A DNA stretch of 64,000 nucleotides from CAYNVQ01 sp964400735 (lineage in GTDB: Bacteria > Acidobacteriota > Aminicenantia > Aminicenantales > Aminicenantaceae), in NCBI GenBank assembly GCA_964400735.1, contig CAYNVQ010000001.1, positions 434,001 through 498,000 of the forward strand, written 5' to 3'. The notes below the pieces were generated by a model. That model saw only the letters and a program-made list of their open reading frames with translations. It was not told the DNA's origin and made no database searches. Both the position numbers and the translations under genes were made by a program. The stretch's first letter is position 1. Every line of letters begins with the position of its first letter. Positions 61,263 through 64,000 of this stretch are shown here, one piece after another.

Positions 61263-63059
61263 TCACCTCTTTTCAAGCTCTTGTTGGATGAACCAGTCGA
61301 TGTGGCTCTCCAAAACCGGCAAAGGCACAGAACCGCATCCAAGAATGGCATCATGAAATTTTCTTATATCGAATTTATCAGCCAGCGCCTTTTCCGCTTT
61401 TTGTCTCAATTCGAACATCTTGATGCACCCCAATTTGTAGGCCAAGGCCTGCCCGGGTATATCGGCGGAATATCGAAGCGTTTCCGTGTGAATCTCTTCA
61501 TCGGACTCCAGCAAGTTGGCCTGCATGAACTTTAGGGCGCGGGATCGAGGCCAGCCCAGATAGTTCATGCCGGTATCCACCGCCAACCGGGCCGAAAAAA
61601 AGCTGTCTGCCAGATATCGGCCGCAGCGGCTGAAGGGATCCTGGTACAGTCCCATCTCCAAACCTAACCATGAGGAATATTCGGCCCACCCCTCAGAATA
61701 AGCAGAATGGAATATCTCCCTACGGAAAGCAGGTAGTGTTTCATTTTCTCTTTGGAAGGCCACTTCGAAGTGGTGGCCGGGAACCAGCTCATGATAGATC
61801 AGACTTTCTGCACCGATGGAGTAAAAATTGCTCAAATTCGAACCATTATAATAATAAATACCCCGGGGATCGTTCACGTTCGGCTCCTGATAATAGCCAA
61901 AAGTCATGGCTCCTTCCAATTCGGGATCCAATCTCTCGATACCATAGGGAGCCTGGGGCAATCTGAGGAAATAGACCGGCAATTTTTCGCTGACAGCATG
62001 GGTATACGCATTCAATCTTTCCCCGATCTCCTCTGCACTCTTTGGAGCGAACTTTGGGTCTGTTTTAAGATACCGGATAAATTGGGCCAGGTTCTCTTCA
62101 AATCCTAAAGACAGACGGATCTCATCAATTTTTTCGTTGTTTTTCCTCACCCACTCCAAACCTATATCGTGAATTTTTTCGGGTGAAAGATCGAGGTTCG
62201 TATAATAACGGATAAGATACCTGTAATAATCCTTGCCATCGGGATACTGCCAAAGTCCGACCGATTCGGGTGCTTTTTGAAAATAGACACCTTGGATAAA
62301 GTTCACCAAATCCTGAAGGGCAGGGTTGATTTCGGAGCGAATGATCTCCAGCGACTTTCTCTGAAAATCCAGGTGTGCGCCCGATTCAAACTCTTCCAGC
62401 CTTTCATCCTGGACGTAGAAAAGACTTCCTTTTCCTTCCCGGATGAAGGACTCCAAGAAAGGAAGAACAAGGTCGAGCTCTTCCCGGGGAATAACAATCC
62501 CTTTCTCGTGTTGGATTTTGATATTATCCTGCACCTGAGCGATAAATAGAGAATATTTTTCCATCAGCTTAAGATAATTATCTAGGTCTTTTACCCCCTT
62601 GAATGTGTAGGTTAAAAAAACACGATGCACGATCGGAAGAGGCGATGAATAAGGAGTGACAGGGAAATACAGCCAAAAATAGGCCATCCCGTCCAGGCCC
62701 ATTTCCAATTCCCATTTCAACACCTCATAATTCAGCCGCTCTTCGTGGGAGAGAAGATCTGGGTTGACCTTATCGATTTTTTCTAAAAGGGAGGCGGCAA
62801 AATCGTATTCGAACTTGGCATATGCATAAGATAGATCGGGCAGCTTTTGAATCTCAAGGCCCTTCTTCCAGCGCAAATAGATGCTTTCTTCCAACATATG
62901 GATCCAAAATGCATCTTCCGCTTCGAGCAACATTTTTTTGCTTTCGGAAGCATCCTCAACAGAAAATTCATCCGAAGGTCCCCTGCAGCCCATGGATATT
63001 TGAAGACCAAATAAAAGCAAAATGACGAATTTAAAAACCTCTTTCAAATTTCCTCTCAT
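61263..63059 (-). CDS. DUF885 family metallopeptidase-like protein, possible lipoprotein
   Basis: The 598-residue paralogue of the protein at 613-2409 starts with a signal ending ISMGC (a weak lipobox). It has HELVPGHH at about 423-430, YSEGWAEYSSWLG and GMNYLGWPRSRAL, each aligned with the first copy. The equal length and shared C-terminal pattern (KFDIRKFHDAILG) indicate close kinship. Predicted to act on peptides outside the cytoplasm. It heads a two-gene unit with an SDR. Confidence 0.9.
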   Translation of the reverse strand: MRGNLKEVFKFVILLLFGLQISMGCRGPSDEFSVEDASESKKMLLEAEDAFWIHMLEESIYLRWKKGLEIQKLPDLSYAYAKFEYDFAASLLEKIDKVNPDLLSHEERLNYEVLKWELEMGLDGMAYFWLYFPVTPYSSPLPIVHRVFLTYTFKGVKDLDNYLKLMEKYSLFIAQVQDNIKIQHEKGIVIPREELDLVLPFLESFIREGKGSLFYVQDERLEEFESGAHLDFQRKSLEIIRSEINPALQDLVNFIQGVYFQKAPESVGLWQYPDGKDYYRYLIRYYTNLDLSPEKIHDIGLEWVRKNNEKIDEIRLSLGFEENLAQFIRYLKTDPKFAPKSAEEIGERLNAYTHAVSEKLPVYFLRLPQAPYGIERLDPELEGAMTFGYYQEPNVNDPRGIYYYNGSNLSNFYSIGAESLIYHELVPGHHFEVAFQRENETLPAFRREIFHSAYSEGWAEYSSWLGLEMGLYQDPFSRCGRYLADSFFSARLAVDTGMNYLGWPRSRALKFMQANLLESDEEIHTETLRYSADIPGQALAYKLGCIKMFELRQKAEKALADKFDIRKFHDAILGCGSVPLPVLESHIDWFIQQELEKR

Positions 63060-63137
63060 TTTTTCGCTCTTAGCTTTTTGAAAATCATTTCGACGTTTTT
63101 CCTCTCCTCTATCACAAAACCCCGATCATTTCAATTG

Positions 63138-63412
63138 GGGGACGCTCCTTCAGGTACCACCCTACACAATAATCTCTGTAAGACCCTCCTATACTATTGT
63201 GTAAAAGATACATAATGTGATTAATGATATCGGTAACACAATAATAATGTGATCCTAGTTCTTGGCATGTCCGTGCAAAATCTATTCATATGAAACTTGA
63301 TGACATGTGAAGCTTCCCGCGGCAAGCCGCGGGGGATTCTGCAAAGGTTTTGTTAAAGGAACAATTCCTTTCTCGATATTCATTATAGGGTGGTACCTAA
63401 AGGAACGTCCCC
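63138..63412. repeat. Palindromic repeat R1, copy G (expanded)
   Basis: Left arm GGGGACGCTCCTTCAGG plus TACCACCCTA at 63138-63164 and right arm TATAGGGTGGTACC plus TAAAGGAACGTCCCC ending 63412 are paired but lie 275 bp apart instead of about 88. Between them are TACACAATA/TATTGTGTA (63163-63203) and an 18-bp near-palindrome CCCGCGGC-AA-GCCGCGGG (63315-63332). The rest of the gap 63060-63507 has a 14-bp tandem repeat CGTCCCCATTTGCT (63406-63433). Confidence 0.75.
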
Positions 63413-63507
63413 ATTTGCTCGTCCCCATTTGCTGTTTGCTTGACAAAAAGTGTGATTTCCATAATCATAACCTATCTTGATGATTATTGTCTTGAAGGTT
63501 TGAAATA

Positions 63508-64000
63508 ATGGAATCTTTTGTACGAACATTGTCTTTAGCCGCCCGCGGGGGAAGAAATTACCTGACCAAAAGGCCCTTGTGCATCTCTTTCGAGGTCACA
63601 CATTCCTGCAACGCCAAATGCAAACACTGTCATCTCCACGGGCCAGTGCAAGAGGATAGAGCCTCCCCTGAGAGATTGGGAGAGATCTGCCGAGAGCTCA
63701 GTCCTGTGGTTGCCCAAGCCTCGGGAGGAGAACCGCTGCTACGAAAGGACCTGGAACAGATTATTGAGGCTTGGAGGGTGCCTAACCGGGCTCCCTTCAT
63801 TGTCGTGACCACCAATGCGACATTGCTAAGTCTGGATAGATACTCTAGTCTCAAGCAAGCAGGAGTAGATGAGTTTTCCATCTCCTTGGACTATCCGGAT
63901 GAGCAGCATGATGAATTCCGGGGTGTCCCGGGCCTTTTCCGAAAGATCGAAAAACTCATCGATGACTTGGGCAACAAGAGGGATAAATCTATATCGCTCT
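63508..64000 (+). CDS. Radical SAM protein, cut by the window edge
   Basis: The frame opens at ATG 63508 (GAAGG about ten bases upstream) and runs off the end after 164 codons. It has the cluster motif CNAKCKHC at about residues 33-40 and GGEPLL at about 75-80, the signature of radical SAM enzymes. The N-terminal segment (SLAARGGRNYLTKRPLCISFEVTHSC) resembles members that modify lipids, hopanoids or peptides. The C-terminal half, which would decide between these, is missing. Confidence 0.9.
   Translation, partial: MESFVRTLSLAARGGRNYLTKRPLCISFEVTHSCNAKCKHCHLHGPVQEDRASPERLGEICRELSPVVAQASGGEPLLRKDLEQIIEAWRVPNRAPFIVVTTNATLLSLDRYSSLKQAGVDEFSISLDYPDEQHDEFRGVPGLFRKIEKLIDDLGNKRDKSISL

Overview
The window reads as chromosome from an uncultured, probably anaerobic, protein- and amino-acid-using bacterium of the Acidobacteriota / Candidatus Aminicenantes type. 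This is an inference. It rests on MacB/FtsX-type permeases of about 800 residues, tandem zinc-ribbon/kinase/TPR Ser/Thr kinases, exported DUF885 and M28 peptidases, LVIVD propellers and Tat-exported DUF362 proteins. No rRNA or tRNA gene is present to settle it.

Layout. 1-5,860: AT-rich block with a truncated ABC permease, a tetR remnant, a DUF885 peptidase, an intact tetR and an S9 peptidase. The promoter/operator of tetR occurs twice. 5,859-8,258: ABC permease. About 8,600-16,600: an AT-rich accessory island holding a MazEF-type pair, a HigA-like antitoxin without its HTH plus an 82-residue unknown, an XRE-ImmA/IrrE/PIN module, a conserved 57-residue protein, a DUF5131-TcmP-FRG cluster (the best candidate for an undescribed defence system) and parAB with a 16-bp palindrome upstream. 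16,606-25,027: amino-acid catabolic cluster on the minus strand (CoA-transferase, two class III aminotransferases, thiolase, P5C-dehydrogenase-like ALDH, IclR regulator). 25,049-35,142: M28 peptidase, two P1 peptidases with an APC permease, SDR, C45 hydrolase and a lysine-6-dehydrogenase-like enzyme. 35,220-40,311: two tandem receptor-like kinases with almost identical leaders. 40,500-63,060: exported enzymes (Tat HDAC-like protein, a possible clan-CD peptidase split by a frameshift, SGNH-PKD, M1, M28, C69), small membrane proteins, an LVIVD propeller, DUF362, SDR and a second DUF885 peptidase. 63,508-end: radical SAM protein cut by the window edge.

Functional theme. Many of the gene products are exported or intracellular peptidases and amidohydrolases (S9, M1, two M28, C69, C45, two P1, two DUF885). 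They sit beside an amino-acid permease and an amino-acid catabolic operon, which fits life on peptides.

Non-coding structure. Several dispersed repeat families lie between genes. R1 is a palindromic element of about 85-90 bp with GGGGACG ends, in seven places. R2 is a larger, strongly folded element (three copies) that looks like a structured RNA and carries an R1 copy in one arm in two cases. R3 is a roughly 64-bp repeat at the 3' ends of minus-strand genes. R4 is a 53-bp repeat seen twice. R5 is an 82-codon gene present once intact and twice decayed. R1, R2 and R5 copies abut coding sequence so closely that they supply the start region, C-terminal codons or stop codons of at least six genes.
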